Shown here: positions 36,541 through 45,055 of the stretch, in pieces
Layout: the number at the start of each line of letters is the position of its first letter
Position numbering within the stretch: position 1 is the first letter of the stretch
Notes under the pieces: model-generated
What the model was told of the DNA's origin: nothing
Database searches by the model: none
The model's input: the letters and a program-made list of their open reading frames with translations, nothing else
Position numbers and translations under genes: made by a program
Source: JAJDXO01 sp965221855
Lineage (GTDB): Bacteria; Pseudomonadota; Alphaproteobacteria; Rhodospirillales; UBA2165
Length of the DNA stretch: 64,000 nucleotides
NCBI GenBank assembly: GCA_965221855.1
Contig: CBDCSV010000005.1
Span: 186,001-250,000, forward strand
Direction: 5' to 3'

Positions 36541-37464
36541 CTAGGCGAGTTGACCGCCGGTAACGTCCAGATCGGCGCCGGCGAAATAGGTGGTCGACGG
36601 ATCGGCAAGGAACAGGACGGCGCGGGCCATCTCGTCGGCCTCCATGATCCGCGGCGTGGTGAAATGGGGCGCCATCTGCTCGTAGGTGAGGCCCTGGAAC
36701 TCGAACGACCGCCGCAGCATGGGCGTATCCACCGCCAGCGGCGAAATCGACGAGATGCGGATGTTGTGCTTCGCGTTGGCCTTGGCCGCCGCCTTGGTGA
36801 GACCAATGACCCCGTGCTTGGAGGCGTTGTAGTGGGCCGTGTTGGGAAACCCCAGATGCCCGGCGACGGAGGCCATATTGACGATCACGCCCCGGCCGCG
36901 CGCCTTCATGATCGGAATCTCCTGCATCATCGAATAGGCGACACCATTCAAATTGGTGTTGATGTGATCGAGATATTCCTCGATGGACAGGTCCTGAAGC
37001 TCCTTGGGCGGCATGAAGATGCCGGCATTGTTGAAGGCGATGTCGAGCCCGTCCAGCGCATCGACCGTGCCCTTGACGAACCGCTCGACCTGGGCCGGGT
37101 CCCGCACGTCGGCGCGGCTGTAGACCGCGCGGCCGCCGGCGGCTTTCGTCGCCCCATCCCCATTGATGCTGTCCTGGACCCTTCTGCCGAGAGCCTCGCG
37201 CCGGCCGCAGAAATGAACCGCCGCGCCTTCGCGGGCGAACATCCTGGCGGTGGCCTCGCCGATCCCCGACGTCGCGCCGGTGATGAGAACCGCCTTGCCT
37301 TTGAACCGGGCAAGGCTTGCGGCTTCGGCGGGACCGGCGGTGGGTTCGAGCGTTCCCGCCACGGCGGCGGCGGCGCCCGTCATTGTGGCCGCACCGGCGG
37401 CCGCACCGGTCAGAAACCTGCGCCGGGAGGGTTGATCGACTGGGTCGGTCTCGTGCTTGGACAT
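36541..37464 (-). CDS. Tat-exported short-chain dehydrogenase/reductase
   Basis: A 307-residue SDR with a twin-arginine signal (SRRRFLTGAAAGAATMTGA) at its N terminus. The Rossmann motif is TGATSGIG (about residue 65), the active-site set is NNAG, Ser in NMASVAG and Tyr-Lys in YNASK. It oxidises or reduces a hydroxyl with NAD(P)H. Export of an NAD(P)H enzyme is unusual but found in some Tat substrates that fold with cofactor first. An ATG at 37464 with GGAGGC upstream is chosen over one four codons earlier. AraC at 38615 lies upstream on the same strand, past the IS630 copy. Confidence 0.86.
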   Translation of the reverse strand: MSKHETDPVDQPSRRRFLTGAAAGAATMTGAAAAVAGTLEPTAGPAEAASLARFKGKAVLITGATSGIGEATARMFAREGAAVHFCGRREALGRRVQDSINGDGATKAAGGRAVYSRADVRDPAQVERFVKGTVDALDGLDIAFNNAGIFMPPKELQDLSIEEYLDHINTNLNGVAYSMMQEIPIMKARGRGVIVNMASVAGHLGFPNTAHYNASKHGVIGLTKAAAKANAKHNIRISSISPLAVDTPMLRRSFEFQGLTYEQMAPHFTTPRIMEADEMARAVLFLADPSTTYFAGADLDVTGGQLA

Positions 37465-37565
37465 ATCTGCCTCCAATCAAATGAGTTGACGGAAATATGC
37501 CGGAGAAGCGGGTTCCACGCTAGAATCAGGCCGCCAAATTTTTGAACGATCTTGCTGTTTTCCTA

Positions 37566-38615
37566 GAGCGTATTTGAGATTGATTGAATCATTTTAGGGA
37601 TTCCCAAGTATGGGCGAACCATGATTCAAGATGGATGCTGGGCAAGGAGGCCAGCATTCATGGCGAGACCTTATTCGATTGATTTGCGAGAGCGTGTTGT
37701 TTTGGCGGTTTTGGCGGGGGAGAGTTGCCGCGCTGTAGCGGCTCGGTTTGGGGTTGCGGTTTCGAGCGTGGTTAAGTGGTCGCAGCGCTACCGGCGGACG
37801 GGGAGTGTTGCGCCCGGCAAGATGGGCGGTCACCGCCGCCGGGTTCTTGAGCCCCATCGGGAGTTCATTGTCGGCCGGATCGACCAGGAGCCGCATCTGA
37901 CGCTGCATCGGTTGAGAGACGAGTTGGCCGCTCGGGGTGTCAGGGTATCCCACAGCACGGTATGGCTGTTTCTGCGCCGTGAAGGGCTGCGCTTTAAAAA
38001 AAACCCTGTTCGCCGTTGAACGGGCGCGCGCGGACATCGCCCGCCATCGCAGGCGCTGGAAGGCGTGGCAGGCAAAGCTTGATCCCGAACGGCTGGTATT
38101 CATTGATGAAACCTGGATCCGGACCAATATGGCCCCGCTGCGCGGCTGGGGGCCGAAAGGGGAGCGGGTCCGCGGCTTTGCCCCCCATGGGCGGTGGCAC
38201 ACCCTGACCTTCATCGGCGCGCTGCGCTGCGACCGGTTCACCGCGCCCTGCGTCTTCGACGGCCCCATCAATGGCGTGTGCTTCCGCGCCTACGTCGAGC
38301 AGCTGCTCGTGCCGACCCTGGTGCCCGGCGACATCGTCATCATGGACAATCTCGGCAGCCACAAGTCAAAAGCCGTGCGAAACGCCATCCGTGCCGCCGG
38401 AGCCAAGCTGTGGCTCCTGCCCAAATATTCCCCCGACCTCAATCCCATCGAGCAGACCTTTGCCCAAATCAAGCACTGGATGAGAAACGCCCAGAAGCGG
38501 GAGATCGACGACTTATGGCGCCATCTCGGGAGCCTCATCGACACCATCGAGCCACAGCAATGCGCCAACTACTTCAAAAACGCAGGATACGCTTCCGTCA
38601 AAATATGAAACGCTC
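37566..38615 (+). mobile_element. IS630-family element, copy A
   Basis: A 1050-bp element with TA target duplications at 37564-37565 and 38616-38617. It starts GAGCGT and ends ACGCTC, a short inverted terminus. The target was CTAG, which on the minus strand was the TAG stop codon of the AraC gene; the element's last base (C) rebuilds that stop. The same element is present as copy B at 55477-56525; the two differ by one A near the right end (CAAAATATG here, CAAATATG in B), as far as can be read. Confidence 0.94.
37660..38608 (+). CDS. IS630-family transposase, two frames joined by an A8 slip site (copy A)
   Basis: The first frame runs 37660-38019 (HTH region, MARPYSIDLRERVV), with GGAGG upstream. 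The second runs to 38608 with the DDE catalytic part: FIDETW, IMDNLGSHKS and PKYSPDLNPIEQTF. They are joined at eight A bases (37996-38003). Joining needs a +1 shift, or transcripts with one A fewer, to read RFKKTLFAVE. Slippage on A-runs is known in this family. The extra A near the end makes this copy stop early at VKI rather than VKYETL. Confidence 0.85.
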
Positions 38616-39502
38616 TAGCCGGTCAGCGACGCCCGGTATTGCTTAGGGGTCTGGCCGACCGAGCGTTTGAACACCCGGCTGAAATGAGCCTGATCGGCGA
38701 ACCCGCAATCGACCGCGATCCGGCCCAACGGATCGTCAACCGAGCCCAGCCGTTTTTTCGCCTGCTCGACACGATAGGAGGAGACGTACTGCATCGGGCT
38801 TTGGCCGATGGTCCGCTTGAAAAGCCGCGAGAAGTGGGACGAACTCAGACCGGCCTCCCGGGCCATGTCCTCCAGGCTGACCGTTTGGTCGTAGTGCTCG
38901 GCGACAAAATCCAGCACCCGCTTGTAATGGCGGGTCGTAAAACCCCGGGCCAGGGCCAACTCCTCCTCCCGCCGCTCGCCATATTTCTGGATCAGCTTGA
39001 CCAGGAACACCCGGGCGAGGGATTCGAACACCACCGCCGAACCGAGACCGGGATCGCGCAGCGCATCCAACAGCAGAATGCCCGCCTGACAGAGATCGGG
39101 GTCGCGAAACTGCGGCAGGTCGCGCAACTGCCTGGCCGTCAGCAGAACTCCCACCTCGTCAGCGGCGAAACGCTCGAATTTCTCCGGGTCCATGGTGATG
39201 ACGATGACCTTGGACTTGGCGTGCCAGCGCCAGCCCGATTCCACCCCTGCCGGGGTGACGATGATCTCGTCCTTTTCGTAGGTGAAATCCCGATGTTCGC
39301 CATCCCGCCAGTTCTCCACCCGATGGGCGTTTTCCTGCAGGTTGAGCAATATATGGTGCTGATCGAAGACCGCGGTCGGCATGGAGTCCGGCTCGGCCTC
39401 GAAATATTTCAGGGTCAGCAGCTCCGCCGCCGAGCGGCGGGCCAGATCAGCGCTGTTGAGCAGCGGCGACGAGGGATAGATGTCCTGATATCGGAGCGCC
39501 AT
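38615..39502 (-). CDS. AraC-family transcriptional regulator
   Basis: A 295-residue protein. The C-terminal ~100 residues have two helix-turn-helix units (SLEDMAREAGLSSSHFSRLFKRTIGQSPMQYVSSYRVEQAK and GRIAVDCGFADQAHFSRVFKRSVGQTPKQYR), the AraC/XylS signature. The N-terminal half is a cupin-like sensing region. The stop codon TAG (bases 38615-38617) is shared with the right end of IS630 copy A. Before the insertion it lay directly upstream of the SDR/SnoaL genes on the same strand and may control them. Confidence 0.9.
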   Translation of the reverse strand: MALRYQDIYPSSPLLNSADLARRSAAELLTLKYFEAEPDSMPTAVFDQHHILLNLQENAHRVENWRDGEHRDFTYEKDEIIVTPAGVESGWRWHAKSKVIVITMDPEKFERFAADEVGVLLTARQLRDLPQFRDPDLCQAGILLLDALRDPGLGSAVVFESLARVFLVKLIQKYGERREEELALARGFTTRHYKRVLDFVAEHYDQTVSLEDMAREAGLSSSHFSRLFKRTIGQSPMQYVSSYRVEQAKKRLGSVDDPLGRIAVDCGFADQAHFSRVFKRSVGQTPKQYRASLTG

Positions 39503-39693
39503 ATTTCGGAATCTAAGGCAAGTCGGGCGCGATGCCAGTCAAATTCCGGTCATTTCTTGACGCCGACCGCGCCCTGGGACCGCGTCCCGCGGATTGCCGT
39601 CAAGGGTTCACGCGGCCGTTCCCGGGATGTCGCTTAAGCGGTTGAAATACATACCTCATCGGCTATGCTCAGCGGCGATAAGGGGAATATGTT

Positions 39694-40257
39694 GTGTCCG
39701 GTGTCTTGGAGAACTGCCCAGCCCTTGTATTGAACGCCGATTTCCGGCCGCTCAACTACTTTCCCCTGTCGCTCTGGTCCTGGCAGGACGCGGTCAAGGC
39801 GGTGTTCCTCGAACGGGTCAACGTGGTCTCCGAATATGACCAAACCATCCACAGCCCGAGCTGGGAAATGCAGCTGCCGAGCGTCATCGCGCTCAAGGAA
39901 TATATCCACCTCAACCGGCGCCCGGCCTTCGCCCGGTTCAACGTGTTCTTGCGCGACCGGTTCGCCTGTCAGTACTGCAACACCGGGTTCCCGACCCAGG
40001 AGCTGACCTTCGACCACGTGCTGCCCCGGTCCAGGGGCGGCGTGACCCGGTGGACCAACGTGGTCACCGCCTGCGGCGTGTGCAACCTCCGGAAAGGCAA
40101 CAAGTCGCTGAAAGAGGCAGGAATGAGGCTGCACGCCAAGCCGGTACAGCCGACCAACTACCAGCTGCAGGAAATCGGGCGGGGATTCCCGCCCAATTAC
40201 CTTCACGAGGACTGGCGCGACTTCCTCTACTGGGATACGGAACTCGAGGCCGAGTAG
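39694..40257 (+). CDS. HNH endonuclease-family protein
   Basis: A 187-residue protein with an HNH nuclease core. It has CQYCNTGFPTQELTFDHVLPRSRGGVTRWTNVVTACGVCNLRKGNK: CxxC pairs bind the structural zinc and DHV..N gives the catalytic His/Asn. The N-terminal ALVLNADFRPLNYFPLSLWSWQDAVKAVFLERV block is conserved in a widespread alphaproteobacterial group. A GTG start is used. The physiological DNA target is unknown. Confidence 0.9.
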   Translation: MSGVLENCPALVLNADFRPLNYFPLSLWSWQDAVKAVFLERVNVVSEYDQTIHSPSWEMQLPSVIALKEYIHLNRRPAFARFNVFLRDRFACQYCNTGFPTQELTFDHVLPRSRGGVTRWTNVVTACGVCNLRKGNKSLKEAGMRLHAKPVQPTNYQLQEIGRGFPPNYLHEDWRDFLYWDTELEAE

Positions 40258-40332
40258 AAGTTGTCCCGATCCGGGCATTTATTCGGACACCGTCCCCGTT
40301 CCCTTTTCGTCGGCCCCGCCCGGTCGCCGCAT

Positions 40333-40929
40333 CTACGCCGCGGCGTGTTTGCCGACCTCCCAGCCCCAGCCCGACAAATGCTTCTCGCCCAGGACTTTCG
40401 GGCCATCCTCCAAAGGCGTGGCCAATGTGTCGTTCCAGCGGTTGAGGAACCCGAACACCGAGATGACGGCGAGGATCTCGACCACCTGTTCGTCGGTCCA
40501 GTGTTCGCGCAATTCGGCAAAGTCCTCGTCGGTCACGCCGTTGGGATTGAGGGCCGCGAGCTGCGCCACCCGTAGCGCCGCACGCTCGGCGTCGGAGAAC
40601 AGGCCGGAGGTTTCGTACTCCCAAATGTGCTCGATCTTTTCCGCTTCCGATCCCCGCTCGATGGCCATGCCCGTGGTGTGGGCCGAGCAATAGAGGCAGC
40701 CCGCCGAACGGCTGGTGATGTGGGCCACCAGCCCTTTGAGATACGGCTCGACGCTGCCCGGCGCCCAGGCCGCGTGGGCCATGTTGCTGAAGGCTTCGAG
40801 GATCTTGGGCTTGCGGGCCAGGATGCGCAGGCTGTTGGGAACGAATCCCAGGCGTTCCTGCGCGAGCTCCAAGGCGTGGCGGGATTCTTCCGGGCAGTCA
40901 GCCAGATCAAGCGGTTCCAGTCTTGGCAT
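40333..40929 (-). CDS. AhpD-like carboxymuconolactone decarboxylase-family peroxidase-related protein
   Basis: A 198-residue all-helical protein of the CMD/AhpD family. The redox motif is C78-L-Y-C81-SAH, the AhpD-type CxxC with downstream His, so a thiol-dependent peroxidase or related role is likely. The QVVEILAVISVFGFLNRWNDTLATPL C-terminal segment is typical of the 'peroxidase-related' group. No partner AhpC is visible nearby. Confidence 0.87.
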   Translation of the reverse strand: MPRLEPLDLADCPEESRHALELAQERLGFVPNSLRILARKPKILEAFSNMAHAAWAPGSVEPYLKGLVAHITSRSAGCLYCSAHTTGMAIERGSEAEKIEHIWEYETSGLFSDAERAALRVAQLAALNPNGVTDEDFAELREHWTDEQVVEILAVISVFGFLNRWNDTLATPLEDGPKVLGEKHLSGWGWEVGKHAAA

Positions 40930-41065
40930 TTTCTAATTCCTACGATTTGCTCAGCGTGTTCTCGTCCGTGTACTCCATGGCGCGGCCAATGGCCCCAGGT
41001 CCAATCCATTCCGGCGCATAGGGCCGCTCCCTTCGGGCGACCCGTTCTTACTACCCGCTGGAGCC

Positions 41066-41093
41066 TTTACAGCAAAGGTGAAATCCCTATACT
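41066..41093 (+). promoter_or_regulatory. Candidate sigma-70 promoter for rpsD
   Basis: TTTACA at 41066-41071 and TATACT at 41088-41093 are separated by 16 bp, a good match to -35/-10 elements. They lie ~120 bp before the rpsD start, so the transcript would have a leader that contains the perfect palindrome CATTCCCGGGAATG (41103-41116). S4 autoregulates its own operon in other bacteria; a role for the leader here is inferred. Confidence 0.5.
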
Positions 41094-41213
41094 CCCGCGC
41101 TTCATTCCCGGGAATGCGTGGCCGGCCATCCGTCACCGCCCGCTCCTTAAGTCCGAGGGGGCCTACCGGGACATTAAGAACGTGTACGAAATGCAGAGCC
41201 AAGGAGGACAGAC

Positions 41214-41828
41214 ATGTCCAAGCGCGTCCGCGCCAAGTACAAGATCGATCGCCGTCTCCGGGTAAATCTCTGGGGCCGGCCCAAATCCCCCTTCAACAAG
41301 CGCGAATACGGCCCGGGCCTCCACGGCCAGCGGCGCAAGAAGCCGTCGGACTTCGGGCTGCAGCTGCAGGCCAAGCAGAAGCTGAAGGGCTATTACGGCA
41401 ATATCGGCGAGCGCCAGTTCCGCCGCTACTTCCAGAAGGCCAACAACACCAAGGGGGATACCTCGGAGAACCTGGTCGGCCTGTTGGAGCGCCGCCTGGA
41501 TGCCGTGGTCTACCGGATGAAGTTCGTCCCCACGGTTTTCGCCGCCCGCCAGTTCGTCAGTCACGGCCACATCCGGGTCAACGGCAAGCGGGTCAACATC
41601 CCCTCCTACATGGTGAAGGAGGGCGATGTCATCGAGGTGAAGGACAAGTCCCGCGAAGTGCCCATGGTGCTGGACGCGGTCGCCTCGCCCGAGCGCGACG
41701 TGCCGGATTATATGGACGTGGATCACAACAAGATGCGCGGCACCTTTACCCGCCAGCCCTTGTTGGCCGACATCCCCTATCCGGTGCAGATGGAACCCAA
41801 CCTGGTCGTCGAGTACTACTCGCGCTAG
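41214..41828 (+). CDS. rpsD: 30S ribosomal protein S4
   Basis: A 204-residue ribosomal protein S4, which binds 16S rRNA early in 30S assembly. The sequence SKRVRAKYKIDRRLRVNLWGRPKSPFNKREYGPGLHGQRRKK and the S4 RNA-binding domain (LERRLDAVVYRMKFVPTVFAARQFVSHGHIRVNGKRVNIPSY) are clear. AAGGAGGA precedes the ATG. It is a stand-alone gene here, as usual in Alphaproteobacteria, and ends with its own terminator. Confidence 0.98.
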   Translation: MSKRVRAKYKIDRRLRVNLWGRPKSPFNKREYGPGLHGQRRKKPSDFGLQLQAKQKLKGYYGNIGERQFRRYFQKANNTKGDTSENLVGLLERRLDAVVYRMKFVPTVFAARQFVSHGHIRVNGKRVNIPSYMVKEGDVIEVKDKSREVPMVLDAVASPERDVPDYMDVDHNKMRGTFTRQPLLADIPYPVQMEPNLVVEYYSR

Positions 41829-41849
41829 GGAACGGACTGTTCCGAAGGA

Positions 41850-41875
41850 AAGGCCGCCGATCGGCGGCCTTTTTC
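41850..41875 (+). terminator. Rho-independent terminator after rpsD
   Basis: AGGCCGCCGATCGGCGGCCT at 41851-41870 is a perfect 20-base palindrome followed by TTTT. It begins 22 bp after the rpsD stop. Confidence 0.9.
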
Positions 41876-41967
41876 GTGTGCGGGACTCCGAATCCTGCAC
41901 AACGGGCGGGCGAACCTGTAAGATGGGTCCCGTCACCGAACGGGTACAACGGCGGAACGGCAATCTG

Positions 41968-42585
41968 ATGGACCCGCGGCAACTCGCCGACGAACAGGAA
42001 ATCCGGCGGCTTCGCGAACGCTGGGCCTTCGGCCGCGACTACGGCGACTGGGACGAGATCGCGGCCTGTTTTCACCCGGGCGCGGCCATCAGTATTTCCT
42101 GGTACCAGGGCGACGTCGCCGGCTTCATCGAAGGCTCCAAGAGACTCAACGCCAAGCGGGCGCCGGACGAGCGCGGCAAGCATTGGCTGGGCGGCGCTCG
42201 CTACTGGATCGAGGGCGACCGCGCGGTCGCCGAAACCGATGCCATGATCCTCGGGCGGGTGCGCCTCGACGGGCACCTGTTCGACACCACCACCTGGGGC
42301 CGATTTTACGATTTGGTGGAGCGCCGGGACGGCGCCTGGAAGATCGTGCAGTGGAAGATGATCTACGACGCCGACCGTATGGACGCGGTGGAGCCCGCCA
42401 AGGTGCCCGCCGCGTTCCATGAGAACATCGATCTCTCGCCCTACCCGCCGGCTTGCGCGCACCTGTGCTACCGGCTGGCCAAATCCGGGCAGTCCGTGGG
42501 CGGCAATATCATTTCGCGGGGCAGCGAGGCGGAAGCCGCCTGCAAGGACGAGGGCCGGCGCTGGCTCGCCGGCGAGCCGGTCTAG
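41968..42585 (+). CDS. SnoaL-like (NTF2-fold) protein, cytoplasmic
   Basis: A 205-residue protein of the SnoaL-like family (DUF4440-type). EIRRLRERWAFGRDYGDWDEIAACFHPGAAISISW is the characteristic first part, with GGARYWIEGDRAVAETDAMILGRV and VERRDGAWKIVQWKMIYDADR as later beta strands. The ATG at 41968 is chosen; upstream ATG at 41923 adds 15 residues without homology. No signal peptide. It lies 12 bp before a TetR gene, which may regulate it. Confidence 0.8.
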   Translation: MDPRQLADEQEIRRLRERWAFGRDYGDWDEIAACFHPGAAISISWYQGDVAGFIEGSKRLNAKRAPDERGKHWLGGARYWIEGDRAVAETDAMILGRVRLDGHLFDTTTWGRFYDLVERRDGAWKIVQWKMIYDADRMDAVEPAKVPAAFHENIDLSPYPPACAHLCYRLAKSGQSVGGNIISRGSEAEAACKDEGRRWLAGEPV

Positions 42586-42597
42586 GCGGGCGCGATC

Positions 42598-43251
42598 ATG
42601 GCGCGAACCGCATCGACGCGGAGCCGCTCCGGCAAAAACCGCAAAAGGGACCTGCCCGCGGACATCGTGGAGGCCGCCCTGGGGCTGGCCGAGGAGCGAG
42701 GCTGGCCGGCGGTTCGCATGCGCGACATCGCAGAGCGGCTCGGCGTGCCGCCGGGCCGGATCCTCGAGCACTACCGCGATCTCGACAGCGTCGCCAACAG
42801 GTGGCTTCGGCGCGGGCTGGAGGCGATGGTCGCGCCGAGGCAGCCGGATTTCCGCGCGCAGCCCGCGAAGCGGCGCATAGAGACTTGCCTTCTCGCCTGG
42901 TTCGATGCCCTGGCGCCCCACCGCCGGGTCACGGTGGAGATGCTGAAGGGCAAGATGCACATTCCCCATCCGCACCACTGGGTGCCGGCGATCTTCGATC
43001 TTTCGAGAACCATCCACTGGCTTCGCGAAGCGGCGATGCTGCCGGCCGGTTACGGGACCCGGCGCGCGCAGATGGAGGAGATCGGCCTGACCTCGCTGTT
43101 CCTGGCCACACTCCTGGTCTGGGCGCGGGACGAGACGCCCGGCCAAATTCGCACCCGCCGGTTCCTCCGCCGCCAACTGGACCGGGCCGACCGGGCCATG
43201 ACGTCACTGTGGGGGTCGGCCCCTCCGCCGGGACAGGCCGCCGTCTCATAG
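42598..43251 (+). CDS. TetR-family transcriptional regulator
   Basis: A 217-residue repressor. The N-terminal HTH is visible in IVEAALGLAEERGWPAVRMRDIAERLGVPPGRILEHYRDLDSVANRWL. The C-terminal ligand domain is unassigned. It follows the SnoaL-like gene on the same strand with 12 bp between. A weak terminator-like hairpin AACCG-GCGG-CGGTT with a T-run follows at 43276-43292. Confidence 0.85.
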   Translation: MARTASTRSRSGKNRKRDLPADIVEAALGLAEERGWPAVRMRDIAERLGVPPGRILEHYRDLDSVANRWLRRGLEAMVAPRQPDFRAQPAKRRIETCLLAWFDALAPHRRVTVEMLKGKMHIPHPHHWVPAIFDLSRTIHWLREAAMLPAGYGTRRAQMEEIGLTSLFLATLLVWARDETPGQIRTRRFLRRQLDRADRAMTSLWGSAPPPGQAAVS

Positions 43252-43300
43252 ACGTTGGCCGCTAGGCGTTAGCGGAACCGGCGGCGGTTTTTCCGGCTTC

Positions 43301-44359
43301 CTACTCCGCCGCCGCCGGCATTTCCGCCGCCTGCATTTGGTGGATCGCCTCGCGGCTGTAGGCGACGGCCTTGTCGTGCTCCCGAAGGATCAGCTTGCGG
43401 CCGGGATCGGCGCCGACGGCCTCCTGCTGGGCCTCGATAAAGAGCTTGTCTTCCTCGAAGGCCTCGAGGACATCTTCGTGGAACCCGGTATTGCCCTTCC
43501 CGTCGTATGGCTCGCCGCGGACCGCGGTCGAGAAGAAATAGTGGAAATTCGCCTCGTCGACCGGCGTCGCGTGATGGAAGACCCGGAGGAGCAGCCCGCC
43601 CGGTTTGGTTGGGTCCTCGAACCCACCGGTTCCGGCATCGTGAATGCCGGCCCACTGCAGCACGGATGCCGGCGCGACGTATTCGAAATCCATCCAACGG
43701 TCGACCTGCCCCTTGAATCCGGCGGCTTTCTTGAATGCCGGCGGCGGCGTGGAATTCGGCATGGCGCGATTGAAATGGGCGCCGCGCTCGGTCCGCGTGG
43801 TCGTCATTTCGGCCTCGTCGTGCTCCCGCGGATTGCCGCCGATGGTCGTGCCGTGGACGTACCCCAGGTGGGTCAAATCCATCAGGTTGTCCATCATAAA
43901 CATGTAATTGGCGGCGATATCGTACCGGCCGTAGTGGAAATTGTATTCGTCGGTCTGGTCGTGATAGGGGAAGTCGATGATCCGGCTTTCATCGGCCAGT
44001 TCGGGATCGCCGGTCCAGATCCACACGAAGTTCTGCCGCTCCGCGACGGCATACGCCCGGACGCGGTGGGCGGGGCTCAGCCTCTCGCCGGGATTGTCCA
44101 CGCAGGCGCCCGAGCCGTCGAAAACCATGCCGTGATAACCGCATTGGATGCCGGTCTCGACCGCCTTGCCCAGAGACAGCTTCACGCCCCGGTGGCAGCA
44201 CCGGTCTTCGAGCGCCGCGGCGGAGCCGTCGCCGCTCCGGAAGAGGACAAGGTCCTGGCCCATGATCCTGCGGGCGATGGGCCCCTCGTCCAATTCATGG
44301 GACCAGGCGCCGACATACCAGGCGTTGCGCACCAACGGTTCCATTGCAAATTCAGACAT
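43301..44359 (-). CDS. Rieske aromatic-ring-hydroxylating oxygenase, large subunit
   Basis: A 352-residue Rieske non-heme iron oxygenase. The [2Fe-2S] ligands are Cys54, His56, Cys73 and His76. The mononuclear iron site is in the C-terminal domain, where DLTHLGYVHGTTIGG supplies histidines. Vanillate O-demethylase-type relatives act as O-demethylases or hydroxylases and need a reductase, which is not visible in the window. The MarR gene overlaps its start by 8 bp, and together they appear to be an autoregulated operon. Confidence 0.88.
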   Translation of the reverse strand: MSEFAMEPLVRNAWYVGAWSHELDEGPIARRIMGQDLVLFRSGDGSAAALEDRCCHRGVKLSLGKAVETGIQCGYHGMVFDGSGACVDNPGERLSPAHRVRAYAVAERQNFVWIWTGDPELADESRIIDFPYHDQTDEYNFHYGRYDIAANYMFMMDNLMDLTHLGYVHGTTIGGNPREHDEAEMTTTRTERGAHFNRAMPNSTPPPAFKKAAGFKGQVDRWMDFEYVAPASVLQWAGIHDAGTGGFEDPTKPGGLLLRVFHHATPVDEANFHYFFSTAVRGEPYDGKGNTGFHEDVLEAFEEDKLFIEAQQEAVGADPGRKLILREHDKAVAYSREAIHQMQAAEMPAAAE

Positions 44360-44912
44360 GATCCGCCTCTTCTGTATTAGTGCTATTGTTCAACCGCGCG
44401 GCGGGTTCGCCGGATCGGCCGGCGTCGGGCACCCAGCCCTCCGCGAGCATCTCGTCCGCTTCCGCATGCACGATGTTCAGCATGTCTCTCAGGACCGCTT
44501 GTTCGTCCGCCGAAAATTTCCTCAGCAGCCGCTGTTCCCGGGCCAGGGCAAACTGAACGATCTCGTCATAAAGGGCCCAGCCGCCCCGGGTCAGTTCCAC
44601 GAACGACCGGCGGCGGTCCGTGGGATCGTCCTGGCGGGTGAGCAATCCGCGTTCCTCGAGGCGGGCGATGGAGCGGCTGGTGCCGCCCCGGTCCATCCCC
44701 AAGGTGTCCGCCACTTCCAGAATGGTCGACCGGCCGCCGGCGCCGGTGATCTGTATGATCCGCCATTCGCGAAGGTCGAAGCCGAGCAGGCGCGCATGGT
44801 GACGGTCGGCATGCCGGCCGATTTTCACGCCGAGCGTGACGAACAGCGCCGGGACATGGGACTTCAGATCAACGCGCCGCTTCGGGCGCGGCCGGGTGAT
44901 GACGTCGGACAA
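44352..44912 (-). CDS. MarR-family transcriptional regulator
   Basis: A 186-residue MarR regulator with the winged helix in REWRIIQITGAGGRSTILEVADTLGMDRGGTSRSIARLEERGLLTRQDDPTDRRRSFVELT. I use the TTG at 44912 with GGGAGA upstream, because the longer frame (to 44969) would run into the operator. It is first in an operon with the Rieske oxygenase. Its ligand is probably the oxygenase substrate, by analogy with other aromatic-acid MarR proteins. Confidence 0.85.
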   Translation of the reverse strand: MSDVITRPRPKRRVDLKSHVPALFVTLGVKIGRHADRHHARLLGFDLREWRIIQITGAGGRSTILEVADTLGMDRGGTSRSIARLEERGLLTRQDDPTDRRRSFVELTRGGWALYDEIVQFALAREQRLLRKFSADEQAVLRDMLNIVHAEADEMLAEGWVPDAGRSGEPAARLNNSTNTEEADHV

Positions 44913-44952
44913 GTTACTCTCCCTGTGAACGAGAGGGAGTATAGGGCAATTC

Positions 44953-44981
44953 ATTGAGAAATCAATCATTGAGTTATCAAT
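44953..44981 (-). promoter_or_regulatory. Two tandem MarR-type operator palindromes
   Basis: Two 14-bp inverted repeats of the form ATTGA-N4-TCAAT lie end to end: ATTGAGAAATCAAT at 44953-44966 and ATTGAGTTATCAAT at 44968-44981. They are 15 bp apart in register and sit between the MarR gene and the divergent sulfotransferase gene. MarR proteins bind such short palindromes, so self-control of the MarR-Rieske operon is likely. Confidence 0.7.
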
Positions 44982-45055
44982 TAAATGCGGTCTGGCGGTT
45001 GATCCCGAACTTGGTCAGTCTGTACTCCCGAAATGCATTGGGAGAACGCTGAGCC

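Noticed and set aside
40333..40929. AhpD-like protein as a second selenoprotein
   Set aside because: Its CxxC (78/81) is coded by ordinary Cys codons with no in-frame TGA.
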